From NCBI GenBank assembly GCA_002049455.2, contig KV918875.1, forward strand, positions 15,128-79,127: a stretch of 64,000 nt of DNA, written 5' to 3'. This stretch comes from Porphyra umbilicalis. Taxonomy: Eukaryota > Rhodophyta > Bangiophyceae > Bangiales > Bangiaceae. A program made the translations under genes and the position numbers. Below are positions 63,167 to 64,000 of the stretch, piece by piece; the first letter of the stretch is position 1; every line of letters begins with the position of its first letter. The notes under the pieces are model-generated. The model saw only the letters and a program-made list of their open reading frames with translations. It made no database searches and had not been told where the DNA came from.

Positions 63167-63994
63167 ATGGCGCACCCCGACAGCCCCGACCCACCGGCGG
63201 GCGCTCCCTCCCCCCCTCCAAAGAGCATCAAGGTCATTGGTGCAGGCTTTGGGCGGACGGGCACGCTCAGCCTGCAGGCTGCGCTGGAGACCCTCTACGC
63301 CGCGCCATGCTATCACATGGAGACCATCGTTCGCCCCAACCGCGTCGCCGGCCCTGGCGGCGACATGGCCATCTGGGAAGCGGCGGTGGCGGCCGGGGGG
63401 CACCCCGACTGGGGTGCCCTCTTTGATGCTCGCGGCGTTGCCGCCACCGTGGACTTCCCCGGGTGCCTCTACTATGAGGAGCTGGCGGCCGTGTACCCCG
63501 ACGCCAAGGTCATCCTCTCGGTCCGCCCCGCCGCCGACTGGTTCCGCTCTTTTGCAGCCGTGACGGCGGCCATGCCGCGCTTCCGCCCACTGCTGCGGGC
63601 CTTTCCCCGCGGCCGCCGCGTCCTCGCGCTCGTCACCGCGCTCGTGTACACGCCGGTGTTTGGGGCGCCCCACGTGGTGGAGGGGGTGCCGCTGGACCGG
63701 GACGCCTGCATTGCCACATACGAGCGGCACAATGCGGCGGTCGTGGCGCGCATCCCCCCTGAGCGGCTGCTTGTGTACCACCTGGGCGACGGCTGGGCGC
63801 CGCTGTGTACGTTCCTGGGTCTCCCGGTGCCGGATGTGCCGTACCCGCACGTGAACCAGGCGGGGGGGCTGCCGGCGCGCGTCCGCGCCACGCTCGCGTC
63901 CATGGCCTGGGCCGACGGCTGGCGGTGGGCGGCGGGGGTGGTGGCCATCGTCGCCGTCGTCGCTGGCGTGCTGCGCCGGCAGGGTTTTTGGTGA
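63167..63994 (+). CDS. P-loop sulfotransferase (Sulfotransfer_4 type), tail-anchored
   Basis: The protein has 275 residues from the Met at 63167, chosen because conserved sequence begins soon after. IKVIGAGFGRTGTLSLQAAL is the 5'-phosphosulfate (PAPS) binding loop. APCYHMETIVRP, DWGALFDARGVAATVDFPGC, LYYEELAAVYPDAKVILSVR (3'-phosphate-binding strand), ADWFRSFAAV, ERLLVYHLGDGWAPLCTFLG and PHVNQAG follow in family order. A C-terminal hydrophobic helix (WRWAAGVVAIVAVVAGVL) before RRQGFW would anchor it in a membrane. The family transfers sulfate from PAPS to small molecules or glycans. In a red alga, sulfated galactans are a plausible substrate, but the acceptor cannot be read from sequence. There is no intron. 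The gene ends 6 bp before the window end. Confidence 0.85.
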   Translation: MAHPDSPDPPAGAPSPPPKSIKVIGAGFGRTGTLSLQAALETLYAAPCYHMETIVRPNRVAGPGGDMAIWEAAVAAGGHPDWGALFDARGVAATVDFPGCLYYEELAAVYPDAKVILSVRPAADWFRSFAAVTAAMPRFRPLLRAFPRGRRVLALVTALVYTPVFGAPHVVEGVPLDRDACIATYERHNAAVVARIPPERLLVYHLGDGWAPLCTFLGLPVPDVPYPHVNQAGGLPARVRATLASMAWADGWRWAAGVVAIVAVVAGVLRRQGFW

Positions 63995-64000
63995 TTTTGG

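Overview
The window looks like nuclear DNA of a GC-rich, intron-poor, plastid-bearing eukaryote, most likely a bangiophyte red alga of the Porphyra/Neopyropia type. The taxon is an inference. It rests on strongly GC-biased third codon positions in the conserved genes, short GT-AG introns, a thylakoid-lumen protein with a twin-arginine signal, a plant-type sulfotransferase, and a small organelle-derived segment. In that segment a hairpin lies next to a tRNA-Leu(UAG) gene, an arrangement I recall from red-algal mitochondrial DNA. There is no sign of bacterial operons.

Conserved host genes are few and well separated. They are CCT1 (9.5-11.3 kb, +, one intron), a thylakoid-lumen protein (11.6-12.3 kb, -), a GT14 glycosyltransferase (13.0-14.6 kb, -), an EgtD-type histidine N-alpha-methyltransferase (45.4-46.8 kb, +, one intron), an AHA1-type Hsp90 co-chaperone (51.2-52.2 kb, -) and a P-loop sulfotransferase (63.2-64.0 kb, +). 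CCT1 and AHA1 both belong to cytosolic protein folding. The GT14 enzyme and the sulfotransferase fit the making of sulfated cell-wall or secreted glycans. They are not neighbours and show no joint control. A Myb/SANT-like protein and a repeat-rich proline/glycine ORF fill the first 4 kb.

Most of the rest is mobile or repetitive DNA. It includes a DIRS-like gag plus reverse-transcriptase relic (6.6-8.3 kb), a gag-protease LTR-retrotransposon relic (23.5-25.8 kb) with a second protease fragment beside it (26.3-27.0 kb), a 941-residue transposase-like ORF (38.4-41.3 kb), and a decayed CACTA/EnSpm transposase (57.4-60.7 kb). There are also many non-autonomous inverted-repeat elements, several of which have recognisable target-site duplications.

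Nesting is the strongest theme. A 1,001-bp hAT-like element sits inside the CACTA transposase reading frame. A TA-flanked 131-bp MITE sits inside a 690-bp hAT-like element. A 172-bp MITE sits inside a related larger one next to the EgtD gene. Two TA-flanked elements sit inside an AT-rich organelle-derived segment (53.2-55.4 kb), and one of them splits a tRNA gene. Long tandem arrays (366-bp higher-order repeat, about 333-bp repeat, 18-bp repeats) and extreme G/C runs fill much of the intergenic space, so open frames there are poor evidence of genes.
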